A DNA stretch of 64,000 bases from Macrocystis pyrifera (GCA_031763025.1 JASSKH010000019.1:11716009-11780008); one strand, 5' to 3'. Shown: positions 34,571 through 47,549, counted from the stretch's first letter. Notes: generated by a model not told the origin, from the letters alone. Program-made: numbers and translations.

Positions 34571-37500
34571 AAGTTCATCCATAATTAGGGTGCACAAAAT
34601 GACACAAAAGCCAACACGCAACTGCACGTTTACACTTCACTTGCGGACATCGACAGCTCTTAACAGGAAACTACAGCCCGCAAAATTGAAGGATGCTCAT
34701 GATGAGGTCCGTGAGGGCGTCGGGTGCCGCAGACAGCAGCAGTCGTAGGCTGCCAGAAAACGGCTCACGGTGAGGTTTCGTGTATTCGGAGTTACGTGCG
34801 AGCATGACGACAATCGCGCAAAAACGTTACAATGTTTGATTTCGCGCAAGGGAGCATAGCTTAATGGCTACATCACCGATGAAGAAAAGGTCTACGCTAG
34901 AAGGTTGCTGTTGTACAGGGTGGGTGATATATCTCTTAGGGAGTCGTCGTCGATCATGCGGTTGGGCGCATAACTCGTAATACGTTCGGTAGTACCGGGT
35001 ACATTAATGGGCCCGACAAGTGACAAATTGGGCTAAAACTCTGGGGATTATCGTATACTTGTGTCAACCATTCTACAACCACGAAACACCGATCTTGGTC
35101 ATAAATCTCTCAATCCAATTCCAAGATATATTTTTGTATTGACGAACCGCCTATGCGCGGGTACTTGACGACGCATTCCTGAGCGTGCCGTCGTCCTCTT
35201 GATCCTCTCCAGAGCCTCGCTCAATGAATTACTGCGCACTCTCTTCCATCTTCTATCTTGCAGTCGCCTAAGACGAACGCCTCACTTTCTATCTTCGGCA
35301 CTGGAAGTTCCCTGTTGCTGACGCCCTGGGATGTATTTCACCAAATCCTCTACTGGGTCGGTTTGGGGTGGGTTCTCTAGTCTATGGTGTTCTTGCACTG
35401 GGCTTGAGAGCTCTCCTCTTTTGCATGCGTTCACATGCTCCCTGAAAGCTGCACGGTGTCAGTCATCATGTTCCTGAACGGTTTTTCGTTCTGCGTTCGT
35501 GAGGATGTTCACAGACCTTGTCTTTCTTCGATGAGCAGCCTCGTAACTCAAGATAGACCCACGGCGCATCGTCGGCATAAGACACCGTAACTTATGTGTC
35601 GAAGCCATCGTAAAGGCAAACATTGTGCACCGGGTGGTACGTCGCTCGATATCACCACGAGGTGCGGGAGCAGAAGTCCAATAAACGATCAAAGTACAAA
35701 TTGATTTGGTCCATGCCGAAGTGGGCGACGAAGGAGATTCAGATGCGCATGACGAAGGAAATGCCGAAATAAATTCAGATGTGGACGTCGAAGGACATGC
35801 CCAAGTGCAAGGTAGGGAAGCTCGCATCGTCGTTCGCATATACAACGCATCCCATCCGGAGAGGCAAAATAATCTTCGAGATTTCCCTACTACTAGATAA
35901 ACTGCAGCTACACAAATGACGCTTAGCAGTCGATCGAACCACATCAGATATTGCGCGTTTATTAGCAACTGAGCAACTGCTATTTTTAAAAAAATGCCAT
36001 GCCATCGTATCTGATAAGACAGGCGATACATCTACTAATAACGTGGCATGCGTTGAAAGCGACAAGTCGACGAAACAATGAAAAACTATAGCAAATACAA
36101 AGAGCATTACGAGACGAAGTCCAATATCCAATCGAAACGCAGGCAAACCGAAGCACGACGAATGTCCCGTCCAGTCAGCCGCAGCAGTTTGTGGTGTGTC
36201 TCTTCTTCGCGATATTCTTGTGTTTGTACTCGTCGATAATCATCATAACCAGCGTCCGTGCTGATCCTTTAACCCCTGAGAGATACACGTTCTGTGGGCA
36301 CAAAACAGCGAAACGTATACATTGCCTGGTACATTATTACGCAGTGGGCGGAGTAAACAATGGCATGCCATGTGACCGTATGGATACGACAGACACGACA
36401 TAGATTTCAAATTGAAACAGAGAAAAATCAATAGAAACAAGAAAACGAAAGTGGTGGGCGTTAGTGGTTCCAGCATACATATGCCATGGCACAGTGGACT
36501 CCATCCTAAGAAACACACCAATTGGCTGCCCATCCCGTGCCCGACCAATTGCCTCTTTCCTCTCGGAACGTGCAAGCTTCATTTATCACGAGGTCCTCAT
36601 GCCAGCAATTTCCGCTCCTTTGTGTTGCTTCGCCCGCCCAGATGATCAAGAGTGCCACACGAAAGGATATTACCCTCGGAGAAGGAAGGTTCGTCATTTC
36701 AGTAGTACAGAAGTACCAAAGCAGTGAGCCGAGTGAACATGTGCGATGTCAACTACACACCATACTTCAGCAACACACACAGAGTACTACTAGGTATAAA
36801 AAATATGAGAGCTGCGTACGACTGAGACCACTGAGGACATATACCGCCACATTCGTGTGTAGACAGAACTTTTCGCACAGCTCTGCACTCAGAGAAGATG
36901 TCGAACGTTTTGTACGGTACTGCATTTCGAGGTGCTGGCCGAAATATGTGTAGTGCACAACCAAAAAAAGCCCAAGGATGGGCCGCCCCCTTTCCCTACG
37001 TTATGTCGCAAATATACTCCTGATGCCCTGCTTGTCGCACTGTATTAGAGGTGTGAGATTTGACGAACAATATTGCTGGCGTTCTGCAGCTAATAATCAC
37101 CGTCCTCGTTGCCGAACGCCGGCGTCACGCCTTCTAGCGAAAAAAATTGTGACGAACGCTCAACGAAGGGAGGGAGGTCACTTGGCACGTGCCCTGTGGT
37201 GTCAGCATCGTTGTCTTCCTTCTCGTCAAATTTACGCCCTTGACGATGGTGCAAGATTACCATGGCAGAGGCGCTGCGTTGAGTTGTTGTCTGTGTTTAC
37301 TTCACCACTGGTTCGGTGAAGTCGACCACTGCATGTTCCGCGCCGATCGTGGCCATCAGGTTGCTCATTGGTGTGCTCTGGCACCAGATAGAGTTCACCT
37401 GTTGCGCAGACCGTCGTCCATGTTTATCCCCACGGCTCGTTGTGCTCTGGAGGTGCTGATGTACTCGTAGCATCAGGAGCAGCAGCATTATGAGCAACAA

Positions 37501-38147
37501 AGCCAGTGGAGTGGTATGTATCCCATGATCAGCAAAGCCGACCGAGGTTATGTACAGTATGGGCTGCGGATAGGGCGGTATCCACCCCGTGGAGGTCCAG
37601 ATATAGCGGTAGCCTCTCTACCTTTGACAACGTGTCTGTAGTGACAGCTCATTTTCACCGACAAATTTCGGGTGGCTGCCGTATGCATACGGCCATACTC
37701 GTAGGTAAGAGCCACTACTGCTGTACTACCTCAATCCATCTGGCACTTGCAGCTTAGTCCTCCACCTCCTTCATGGTTTTTATAAACGGTGCCCCATCCG
37801 CGGTTCGGGTAGGATTGACAGGTTATACTTACTAAAAGTCGGTCTGGTACCTTGGACCTTTTTGCTGTCTCCTTCTCGTATTCATTCATCATTGGTTTCC
37901 CTACTACCGTCATCATCGCCCGCTTCCTTAGACGCCACCCCTCTAACGGATGTTTGGCGAGGTTTGCTGGGCTTCCCCTCGTGTTCAAAAAACGAATTAG
38001 AATTAAAACAAACACATAGATGTGTAAAAAATAATATGTACCTGAAAGAATAGAACACAACAATGGGGTCGCCTGGTAGCACCTAAGGATATTTATACAT
38101 GTATACAAGGCTTTCCTTCGGAGTGGGTGTTCCGTCGTTTCTTGTGC
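34571..38147. other. Gene-free stretch
   Basis: No supported gene. At 35706-35820 a segment repeats 'gaagg-gattcagatg/acatgcc' imperfectly and gives a short acidic frame on the plus strand; the 190-codon frame opposite it is probably its shadow. The remaining open frames overlap on both strands without motifs. Confidence 0.4.
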
Positions 38148-38235
38148 AAATACATTTAGTTTGGTTGGCTTTGGGCTATGACGCCATTGTGCAATTGGGG
38201 TAAAATCCCAAAGCCAACCAAACTCAATGTATTTT
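38148..38235. repeat. Perfect-stem palindromic repeat
   Basis: Arms AATACATT-GTTTGGTTGGCTTTGGG and their complement enclose a loop of about 33 bases. The stem is about 27 bp with one 2-base mismatch. It looks like a small foldback or MITE; only one copy was seen. Confidence 0.8.
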
Positions 38236-38939
38236 TTGTAACAAACGGTGAAGGATGTAATAATCGCGTTTATTTATGAATGTACTGTGAAACCTAAGAT
38301 CGGGTGACGCAAGAGAATGACATTCGTCTAATAATAAGAATAACATATATCATCAGTGCGGGGAGAGCGTGGAGTAGTGCATGGCATGTGGATGACATAC
38401 AACTTACAGGCTGCTGTTTAAAGGAAGGTTTGGGACAGGAGGGAAAGCAGCAGTGCCGGCAACGACAACGGTTATGGAAATGTTGTGTAGTTGCTGGGCG
38501 GCCGCGATTTCGATGTAGCCAGCATAGGAGTTTGGATGAGACATGATATATATGTAAATAGTCTTCCAGGCTGCTGTAGTAACGAGGCGGGAGGCCCAGA
38601 ATGTGGATCTGTCCGCTGTTGAACCCGTTGGATATGTATGTGTAGGAAGAAATAATCGTTATTTTGGGAAATGTGGGAAACAATTTGTTGCCTTTCGTTC
38701 GTCCTGGATGGCGGCAATCTGCTTGGCGTACTGCTTCAGAATTCCGCGAAGCCCTGTAGCAGGCGAAATGGAAGGGAGTCTTCTTGCGCTTGATGATGAA
38801 TCTTCGTATTTGATGGTGGAGTCCGTCAGGCGGCAGTTGTAGCACTTACCACCGACCTGGTCGAAGCAAAGCTAGGGTGCGCGGGGCGGGAGTGGCGTGC
38901 AGGGAATGGCGGGGGAGGGGGAAGAGGGGGCGGGGGGGG
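38236..38939. other. Stretch without a supported gene
   Basis: A minus frame of 183 codons covers 38294-38845. A neighbouring minus frame at 38690-38850 contains GGKCYNCRLTDS, which could be half of a zinc-binding site, but I saw no second half and no splice structure. Confidence 0.3.
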
Positions 38940-40755
38940 CAGAGTTCATTATTTGTATTGCTCTACAGCGGCACAACAGCAGTACCTGGTACGTAATAGC
39001 TTGCTATACGACGGCAGCAGCAGCAGTAGAAGCAGCAAGTACGTGCGTAAAACGCAGCAGGAAAACGGCCAAAATATTTTTTTCACGTACCAAAACGACC
39101 ATATATATGGGTGCAAAAACGACCAAGAAAACCAGTAATCCGAATACATACGAACTCAATCAGCGGATATTGAGGCAGCATTCGCAGTATTAGCAGCAGC
39201 AGCAGCAGCAACGGCTTCGAGCAGTGGTTGCGGCAGCAATAGCAACATTAGCAGCAGCAGAAGCAGCAATGGATCGCCGCAGAGTTGGCAACAGTAGCGG
39301 CATAGCAACGATATGAAAAAAAAAGAAGAAAACAAGTATGTACCCTGGTATGTCGCGACCGCAAAAACTACGGAATTTCAACAGAGAAACAAAAATATGT
39401 ACACACAAATAACCAGCATGATGTACGGCAACAACGCAGCAGCACCACCACAGCAGCAGCAAGGCAGCGATATGAAAAGAACGACGCCCAAAACGAGAAA
39501 AAGCAGTACGTACGCAAAATGCAGCAGCAAAAAAAAAAATCAGGTACCAAAATGACCATTTTCAGGTACACAAACGATCAAGAAAAACAATGATCCGAGT
39601 ACATACGAACATTCAGTGAACATTGCGGCAGCATTAGCATTAGCAGCAGCAGCCGCAGAAGCAGCAACGGATCGCCGCAACGTTGGCCGCAGCAGCAGCA
39701 GCATAGCAACGATATGACAAGAAAGAAGAAAAAAACTATGTACCCTGGTCTGCCGCAATCGCAAAACCTACGGAATTTCACTGACGATACAGAAATATGT
39801 ACACACGCACAAGTGTAATAGACACACAAATCATGTCCAGCATGATGTACGGTAACAACGCAGCAGCGCCACAAAACCACCAAGAAACACAATTTTTATC
39901 CGAGTACATACGAACATTCAGTGAATATTGCGGCAGCACTATAGCAGCAGCAGCAGCAGCAGCAGAAGCAGCAACGGATCGCCGCAGTGTTGGCAGCAGC
40001 AGCAGCATAGCAACGATATGAAAAGGAGGAAGAAAAAAAGTATGTACCCCGAGGCCGTCCGAAAAGTATTTTTGGTACCTCACTATAGACCCACCCCCGC
40101 GTGCTGTACGGCAATAGCGCAGCAACAGCAGCATAGCAACAATACGAAAAGAACCAAGCTAAACACGAGAAAAGTAGTTCGTACGCAAAATGCAGGAGCA
40201 AAACGACCAAAATACTTTTTTACGTATCAAAAGAACCATTTGGGTACAAAACGGCCAATAAAAACAACAATCCGCGTTGGCAGCAGCAGCATAGCAACGA
40301 TATGAAAATAAGGAAGAAAAAAACTATGTACCCTGATATGCCGCAATCGCAAAAACTACGGAATTTAATTGACGATACCGAAATATGTAATCACACAAGT
40401 GCAGCATGATGTACGGCAACAACGAAGCAGCACCACGGCAGCAGCAGCATAGCAACGACATGAAAAGAACCAAGCCAAAAACGAGAAAAAAGCAGCACGT
40501 ACGAAAAATGCAGGAGCAAAACGACAAAAATATTTTTTTTCACGTATCAAAAGAACCATTTGGATACAAAAACGACCAACAAAAACAGTAATCCGAGTAC
40601 ACACGAACATTCAGTGGATATTGCGGCAGCATTATTAGCAGGAGCAGCAGCAGCGAACATTCAGTGGATATTGCGGCAGCATTAGCAGCAGCAGCAGCTA
40701 CAGCATTAGCAGCAGCAAAAGCTGCAACGAATTGCCGCAGCGTTGGCAGCAGCGT

Positions 40756-40791
<36 letters not shown>

Positions 40792-41215
40792 CGCAACGAT
40801 ATGAAAATATGGAAGAAAAAAAGCATGTACCCTGGTATGCCGCCATCGCAAAACCTACGGAATTGACGATCCGAAAATATCTACGCTTCCAGCATGATGC
40901 ACGGCAACAACGCAGCAGCACTACATACAGCAGCAGCAAGTGCACAGGAGCAGCAGGTGCACAGCACGGCAACAACGCAGCAGCGCTACAGCAGCAGCGA
41001 GTGCACAGGAGAAGTAGGTGCACAGCAGCAGCAGCAGCACTCCTGGCGTGGCGCTGACAGCAGCAGCAGCAGCAGCGGCAGCCGAAAACGAGCAAAATGA
41101 GCATGTGGGGTCACCCAAACATGTACACACAGAAATCGTGTGCATGCACCGAAAAATGCACCACAGTAGCAGCAGCACTCACGTCGTTCGGTGCAGCGGT
41201 GACGGCGACAGCTGA
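38940..41215. repeat. CAG-rich higher-order repeat array
   Basis: Long runs of CAG alternate with longer recurring blocks. One block reads 'catgtaccctggtatgccgc...cgcaaaa-ctacggaatt'. Another reads 'cgagtacatacgaacattca' and continues into 'gcggcagcatt'. A third reads 'agcatgatgtacggcaacaac'. Block starts near 39342, 39739, 40047, 40328 and 40827 show spacings of about 280-500 bases, so the array is irregular. In-frame CAG gives long poly-Gln/Ala/Ser frames on plus and poly-Leu/Ala/Cys frames on minus; these are consequences of the repeat and not evidence of genes. Confidence 0.85.
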
Positions 41216-42781
41216 GTCCTCCGTTCCTTCGTTCACGTCCCGCAAACAGCGGTGCATGTGCGCGTTCGCGTGCACTGTGTGTAGGAGGAGCCGACGCAAC
41301 GGACGAAGGGGAAAGAACGAGCATGGATGAGTAAAAACAAAAAAAAAAAACGCTTTGACGTAAGTTTGCGTGCAAAAAGGCAATTGAAAACCCCCAAAAA
41401 AACGTACTGGCAACATACAGCATGCACAATAGACATAAGACACTCACCACTGTCAGCAGTCTCGAGGGAGTACGAGACAGTCCCTTCCTTGATCGGGCGA
41501 GCACAGAACTCGCAGTCGGTTGCCCTGTCAGGATGATCCCGCCACCACGCACGTGAGATCCTTGCAGGTGGCCAAGGCCACGTTTTTGCCACCAGGCGCG
41601 GAGTTCTTGACCAAGTGCTGGTCCGTGCTGCACTGGTCGCAAAACAACAGCCGGCACCAGGTCGGTCTTTGTCGTTGCCGCTCTCTTGCCAGAAGGCGAG
41701 GACCACACGCCTCTCGACGAGGGGGAGGTGAGCTTAGGGGCGTGGAGAAGGGAGAGGCGGGGGTTGCAGCACCAGCAGGTTCGCCACCAACAGCAGCAAG
41801 CAGCTTGGCCGCCTACAGCTGCACCTATCTATGCCGTTCGTCGAAGGCGAGACGCCTCTTTTAGGCGCCGTGCGAAGAGCTGTCTATTGGTTGGCAGTTT
41901 GCGGAAGAAGAAAGAAGAAAGGTTGTTTGGCTGTTCGGCTGTTTCAAAGAAGGAAGAAATGTTGTTTGGAGTGTTCGGCTGCTTCAAAGAAGAAGGGCTG
42001 TTTGCGAAGAGCTGTCTATCAGTCGGTCTGTCTGCCAAGAGCTAGCAAGTGACAACGACCTCAAAAATCGTAATTATAGTTGTATCTATATATATATTGT
42101 CGCTGACTAGCCTCTTCAAGCCGTGTAAAATTAAGTAGACGCTAGCACGTTGAGGAATATTTTTTTGAATTCCCGCGCGCGTGCGTGTTTCTGTAAGATA
42201 TACATTCAACTTGAAATTAGAGAGAGGGAGTTGCAGCCAAGATCTGTAATTCGTGGTTGTGAAATGGTTGACGCAAAGCAAATACACGAGGATTCGGGAC
42301 TTTGTAGAGCATTCTTGCACTTTTTAGGGCATAATATTTTCTATTCACCCATCATGAGAAGTAAGGGTTGCTTCTCCATCTTCGACGACGTCTTCCTGAG
42401 AGATGTACCATCCGCCTGGAGAACATCAGCCTTCTTCTGTAGGCATTTTCTTCGTCGGTGATGTAACCATTATGCCATGCTCCCTTGCGTGAAATATAAC
42501 TTCCAGCGTTTTTGCTAGCTTTTTGTGCTTCGTTCCCAACTTCGAATACACGAAATCACTTCGTGAGTCGCTTCTCGCTGCAGACGATTGCCGTCCGGAA
42601 GAGCCGACGACCTCGTAGACCCCACCATGAACATCCCTCAACAATTTCTCGGGCTGTCATCTTTTGTGAGAAACTGTAGCTGTCCACAAGTATAGTGGAA
42701 ACATTCTGTGGGGTGTTGTTTTTGTGTCTTATTTCGTACACGTCCAAATCGACCAATTTCGTCCACTAGAGCATTTCTAGG
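41216..42781. other. Stretch without a firmly supported gene
   Basis: On the minus strand near 41450-41540 a frame reads TDCEFCARPIKEGTVSY and runs into GTGAGT, a possible exon end; the C-x-x-C is suggestive of a zinc site but nothing else supports it. At 41880-42050 the plus strand repeats a 'gaagaa-ggctgtttg' motif. Otherwise no feature. Confidence 0.3.
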
Positions 42782-43015
42782 TCAAGGTGTAGGGCTCTGC
42801 TGTCTGACAAGAACCTGCGGGAAATCAATCTGGATAAAACACACGCTACTGTGATGAACCTCTAACAAGCCACCGTCGCTCTCCGGTATGAACGAACCAG
42901 CCGAAGTTCTAACCGTTGCTTGTTGCGAATAAAGTATATTGTTGGTTTCTGTTCCTTTGAGACGTCTAGAGGTTAGAGTCACCGGAAACCGGGGACCAGG
43001 AGACGGTTGGGTACT
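42782..43015 (-). pseudogene. Copy 2 of the three-copy conserved peptide
   Basis: The minus frame reads VTLTSRRLKGTE, then RTSAGSFIPESDG and LLEVHHSS, matching copies 1 and 3. Here the frame after the motif continues CFIQIDFPQVLV, similar to LHIDPLQIL in copy 3. Confidence 0.5.
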
Positions 43016-43276
43016 ATCGTGGCGTTAAGTGGCGGGAATAACAATCGAATTTGTTTTGTGTAATACATACTTGCTGCAGGAGATCGTCCATCTCATGGCA
43101 CGTCACTTTCGAATGGTTTTCTTTTGTTTTCTGTATTATATTTCCATTGTATTTTCTCTTTCGTATACCGTGAATGTCGTGCCTGTCGTAACCAGTGTGA
43201 TGACATAGCGTTGCATTGTCTATTTTTGGCATACCTGGTACATGTACTGCATACGCGGTACAAATTAGTATCTCTG

Positions 43277-43730
43277 TTATGGTGTTCGACCGTTTCAGGA
43301 GGTACGACGACTTGCGTTTTTGTATCAGCAGGGGCCGCGTCATTTACAGCCCCTCCCCAATTTGTGGGTTGCCACTCTCTCCTATTCGGCGGCACTAGGT
43401 GTTGCCTCGGTGATCGCTCTCGACCTGAGGCTCAAAGCAATCAGTTTACCATCTACATAACGGGGAGAACTTTTCCCCAGCCAGCGTCAGAAGCACGTTC
43501 TACCCCTCTGAGACACGTGCGAGCCCACTTCTCGACTCGGTTGGATCGTGGCCAGGCTTGAGGTCGGTCTTGTTTTTCATGAATATTTGCATATTGTAGG
43601 CATGTGTTGTAATCCTGTTCTATCTGAAGCGGAGTGTCAACGGTTGATCCTTCGAATAGGCTAATGCCCGTGCTGCTTGCCTCATCCTGACCAAGACCCA
43701 TTACTTGTACGCTCCCGATCCATAACATGT
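43277..43730 (-). repeat. Dispersed coding-like repeat, copy 1
   Basis: About 450 bases closely similar to 50990-51432 in the same orientation. On the minus strand it carries GQDEASSTGISLFEGSTVDT, then PRSNRVEKWARTCLR and ERASDAG. I do not recognise the protein. Frame differences between the copies show that this one has indels. Confidence 0.7.
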
Positions 43731-44487
43731 TGTCCAATCCGAGACACGCGCTTGCACGCGCTGGGGATCGTTCTACGCACCCCACTCTGTTTTGCTATTT
43801 TATTTTGCGAGACCCTGAGATCTCTCTGGGTTTTATGCACACGAGGATACGTACATCAGCAGTAGAATGCGATACTTGCTGCTGTGCTGCTGTACTACAA
43901 CAGTATTAAAATAGTAGTCCTGTTGTTTTTTATTTTTATTTTTTCGTTTTGACTCCAACGTTTTCGCTTTGTTTTTCGGGGGAGGCAACGGACACACTCA
44001 GGAGCTTATATTGCCCTGGAGTGTGTCTTATCTCTTGGCTCTAACGGCTACCCTATCAAGTTTTGTTTGCCCCTTTGCACCTTGAGGCTTTGTTGCGATG
44101 GCACAGGTGGGAGTCCAAAGCTTGCAGCACACACGTTAGGCCCCCGCCCTTTGCTTTCCACCGGCAGCGACAAAAACGAGTGAAAAGCAAAAGCCCGAAC
44201 GTGATGTGACCTGTGGTTTGTGCAGCGCGCCCGAGTGTGCTCGCTTTAGTGACTCCCGGGCCGGGTATCCACTTGCAATCTGTCTGTCTGCGCGTTCGCT
44301 GCTGTCGCCGTAGGCCACTCGTCACTATCGCGACGCGTGGCTCTGCGTTGCTGCGAACGCGGTACTTGCTCCACTTTCTCTGCTGTGGGCACTACCCACA
44401 ATGCAGCAGGATTCACGGGGAGATACCTCTTGGTCTAATGTACGATGCTTTTCACAGAGTTACTGCTGTGTACCAGGTACGCATATA
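43731..44487. other. Stretch without a gene
   Basis: It holds a short inverted element at 43990-44030 (GGACACAC...TGTGTCT) that recurs at 49283-49325, and at 44281-44362 a GC-rich segment that recurs at 48700-48782 ('cgctgctgtcgccg' and 'ctgcgaacgcgg'). Confidence 0.5.
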
Positions 44488-44584
44488 ATCACACCCTGGA
44501 CAATAGACAATAGTCCAATAGTCTATTAATAGTTTCCTATTGCAATTGACTGTCTATTGTGGTCCCTAATTCCAGTTAATTGAA

Positions 44585-45115
44585 AGGCGTCGAGCTCTAT
44601 TATCCAGACAATTTCTATTAAGTGACCCCTACCTGACCCTATTGTCCAGACAATTTCACTTTATAGGTAGTCTCCGTAATCAATGGTTCGGACAATTCCA
44701 ATTAATGGACCTTCTCCTAAATAAATTGCCTGGCCAATTCCAGTTGCCAGACTGTCTCCTGAATCAATTGTCCCGGCAATTCCAATTGATAGTCGGCCCC
44801 CGAAATAGGTGTCCGGACAATTTCAATTAGTAGACTGACGCCAAAAGTATTTGTCCCGACAACTCCAATTAATAGACAGTCTCCCAGAGCAATTGGCCCG
44901 ACAATTCCAATTTATACACAGTCTCCAAAATCAATTGTCCGGACAATTTCAATTAGCAGACTGCTTCCTAAATCAATTGTCCGGGCAATTCCAATTAATA
45001 GACGGTATACAAGATCAATTATCCCGACAATTTCGACTAATACGAAATCTCCAAAACTTCAGACAATGCCATCATTGGTGGGCAGTCTCCTAAATTAACT
45101 GCCCGTGCATTTCAA
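44585..45115 (+). repeat. 42-bp tandem repeat block 1
   Basis: About twelve units; starts of GACAATT-type cores at 44649, 44691, 44732, 44775 and 44816 give the 41-43 base period. Confidence 0.85.
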
Positions 45116-45299
45116 AACAAGAGTGCATTGCTTTGTTTCGAGATTTTTTTTTTTATGGTCACATCTGAGCACATGGGCTACGCGGCATCAAAACTTCCTA
45201 CCCGCGGATATAAAATACTGAGCTAACGTTGAGGTGTCCCGCCCTTTTCTGCTTATGCCTTGGACAATAGACCTATCAATAGATTATTGCCCCTACAGC

Positions 45300-45800
45300 A
45301 GAGTCACGAAGTTGTCTATTAATTGGAATTGTCCGGGCAAGTGATGTCATAGACTGTCTAGCAATTGAAATTGTTTAGACAATTGATCTTGGACACTGTT
45401 GAACAATTGGATTTATTCGGACAATTGATATCGGGCACTGTTTAACAATTGGAATTGTCCAGACAAATAATTTTGGAGACTCTCTATCAATTGAAGTTGC
45501 CCTGACAATTGATTTTAGAAGCTGCCCATTAATCGGAATTGTCTGAACAATTGATGTTTGGTGCTTTTCAATAATTGGAATTGTCCCGACAAATGAGCTC
45601 GGAGACTGCCTATTAATTGAAATTGTGCTGGCAAATGATTTCACAGGCTGTCTATTAATTGGAATTGCTTGATCGATTGATTTCGGGTGATTTACATGAA
45701 TTGGACTTGTCGGGGCAACTGCTTTGAGATACCGTGTATTAATTGGAATTGTCCGGATAATGGGATTCGGAAGCGATCTACTAATTGGAATTGTCATGAC
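45300..45800 (-). repeat. 42-bp tandem repeat block 2, reversed
   Basis: About twelve units of the complement (ATTAATTGGAATTGTCC...). The switch of orientation lies in the non-repeat DNA at 45115-45300, which begins again with a terminus-like TTGGACAATAGACC near 45261. Confidence 0.85.
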
Positions 45801-46039
45801 TATCGAGTTTAGGAGGGCTCTGTTATTTGACAGCTGGCAGCTACTGGTAGAACTACATTTGATTTGGTGAGTACACAACAGTACCACCATGCTAGTATTG
45901 CCTCTACAATAGGATCGGGAACTTCCCTCAATACGCAGTCATTTGCAAGGTCCTTTATTGTGCCATATTACGAGTAGTATCAATTCAATGGGGAGTGTCT
46001 ATCATAATACAATAACTACTGTAGGCACACGGCCATGAC

Positions 46040-46640
46040 ATTTATCGAGCAATTGATTTCTTGGGCGGCATCTAAAATCAATTGTGCGGACAATTCCCAC
46101 TACTTTCCAGTCGCCGAAGTCCGCTTGGACAATTCCATTTAATTGACAGCACCCGAAATCAATTGTGCGGACAATTTCAGTTAATAAGCAGCGGCCGAAA
46201 TCAAATGTTCAGACAAATCCACAATTAATAGACAGCTCCGAAATCTATTGTGTGAACAATTTCAGTTAGTGGACAACACCCGAAGTCAATTGTCTGGACA
46301 ATTCCAATTATTGAATAGCACCCGAAATCAATTTGGTGAATAATTCCAATTAATTGGCAGTCTCCGCAACCAATTGTTTGGACAATTCCAATTTATAGAC
46401 AACACTCGAAACCTATTGCTCACACAATTCCAACTAGTAGATGGTATTCCAAATCAATTGCCTGGACAATTCCAATTGATAGACAATCGCCGAAAACAAT
46501 TGCCTGGACAATTTCAATTAATGGGCAATCGCCGAAATCAATTGTATTGACAATTTCAATTAATAGACAGTCACCAAAAACAACTGTCAAGACAAATCCA
46601 ATTAACACACATCCTCGTGAATCAATTGTAGACACAATAG
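46040..46640 (+). repeat. 42-bp tandem repeat block 3
   Basis: About fourteen units in the orientation of block 1, ending just before the right terminal inverted repeat. Confidence 0.85.
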
Positions 46641-46672
46641 ACTGTTGAAATAGTAATTGTCCAGGGTGTGAT

Positions 46673-47549
46673 TTATATTTATACGAGCTACTGCTGTAGA
46701 TCGAGGTCAGGTCTCGAAATGATGTTGATATCGTCCGACGTGAATATAATATCAAAGATCCAGCTCGTACGACGTACCTTTTTGGGTCGAGTTGTCACGT
46801 ATTCACTACGACAGAAAAATGATTACGACGTCAAGATCTAACAGATATCTTCCTTTCTAGTGGTACATGTGACAAGTAGAAGCGACCTACCTCGTCAAAG
46901 TTGTTGTCGTTGTTGTCACATCTAATTCATCGCCATAATTAACATGTTGCAACATCATATCATTATCCCTGGTTCGGGTTATATAGTATCAGTGCGCAGA
47001 ATGATTATTTAAAATTGTCCTGTTGACCTGGGCAGCATCCAGGGGAGCCGCTGGCCTATATCTTTGAAAAGGGATTACATATAGAATACGCGCGTTCGGT
47101 TTGTCACAATAGTTGTAAAATTCGGTAAAAATGGAATATAGACGAGACGAATGACGCAGCTTCCAAAGTTGAGTCAATTATTTAATCAGTCGAACTCACA
47201 GCTGACGTATTTCAAATTTATTTAAAAAAACAAAAAAAAAATGCAGTTCGTGGTCGCAGCACGCGAGAATACCTCGATAAGGTACGTGTTAATTATTACT
47301 CAATTATACAGCAGTATAGACCCACCAATAAGCACCTGATATAAACAAGAAGTTCACTTTTTTAGGGACGCCAAGAAATTGCATAGAGATGATGCGCTCC
47401 GCGGAAAGTATGTCTGCAATAATAGTATCATAACCGGTGCCTGGTATGTGTTGTTGTTTTCGTTGCTGTTGGTCTTGTTTGTTTTATTATGCGTTTCCTC
47501 TTGTTTTTCGCGCTATACCTTTATGCCCTCATGGTGTCAGAAAGCAGAG
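46673..47549. other. Gene-free stretch
   Basis: No feature recognised. AT-rich, with A runs near 47224-47240. Confidence 0.4.

Larger units (their letters stand above)
44488..46672. mobile_element. Foldback-like element of ~42-bp repeats in alternating orientation
   Basis: The ends are a perfect 17-bp inverted repeat, ATCACACCCTGGACAAT (44488-44504) and its complement (46656-46672). Inside lie three blocks of degenerate tandem repeats of about 42 bases with core GACAATTCCAATTAATAGAC: plus orientation at about 44585-45115, reversed at about 45300-45800, plus again at about 46040-46640. Because 42 is a multiple of three, open frames with 14-residue periodicity arise (for example RQFQLIDSL-NQLS), but these look like by-products. 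Foldback elements with inverted repeats made of short tandem units are known in other eukaryotes; assignment here is by analogy. No clear target duplication was found. Confidence 0.65.

Noticed and set aside
34852..34920. tRNA-like start (GGGAGCATAGCTTAATGG)
   Set aside because: No anticodon stem, T-loop (GTTCRA) or acceptor closure follows.
35459..36031. 190-codon minus frame
   Set aside because: It lies opposite an imperfect short tandem repeat that accounts for the absence of stops in its middle.
38940..41215. Poly-Gln, poly-Ala or poly-Leu/Cys open frames of up to 240 codons
   Set aside because: They follow from CAG repeats being free of stops in several frames; no non-repeat domain is attached.
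44642..46755. Open frames with 14-residue repeats as a solenoid-like protein
   Set aside because: The 42-bp unit is a multiple of three, so periodic frames arise on both strands and in different frames in each block; block orientation switches would break any one protein.
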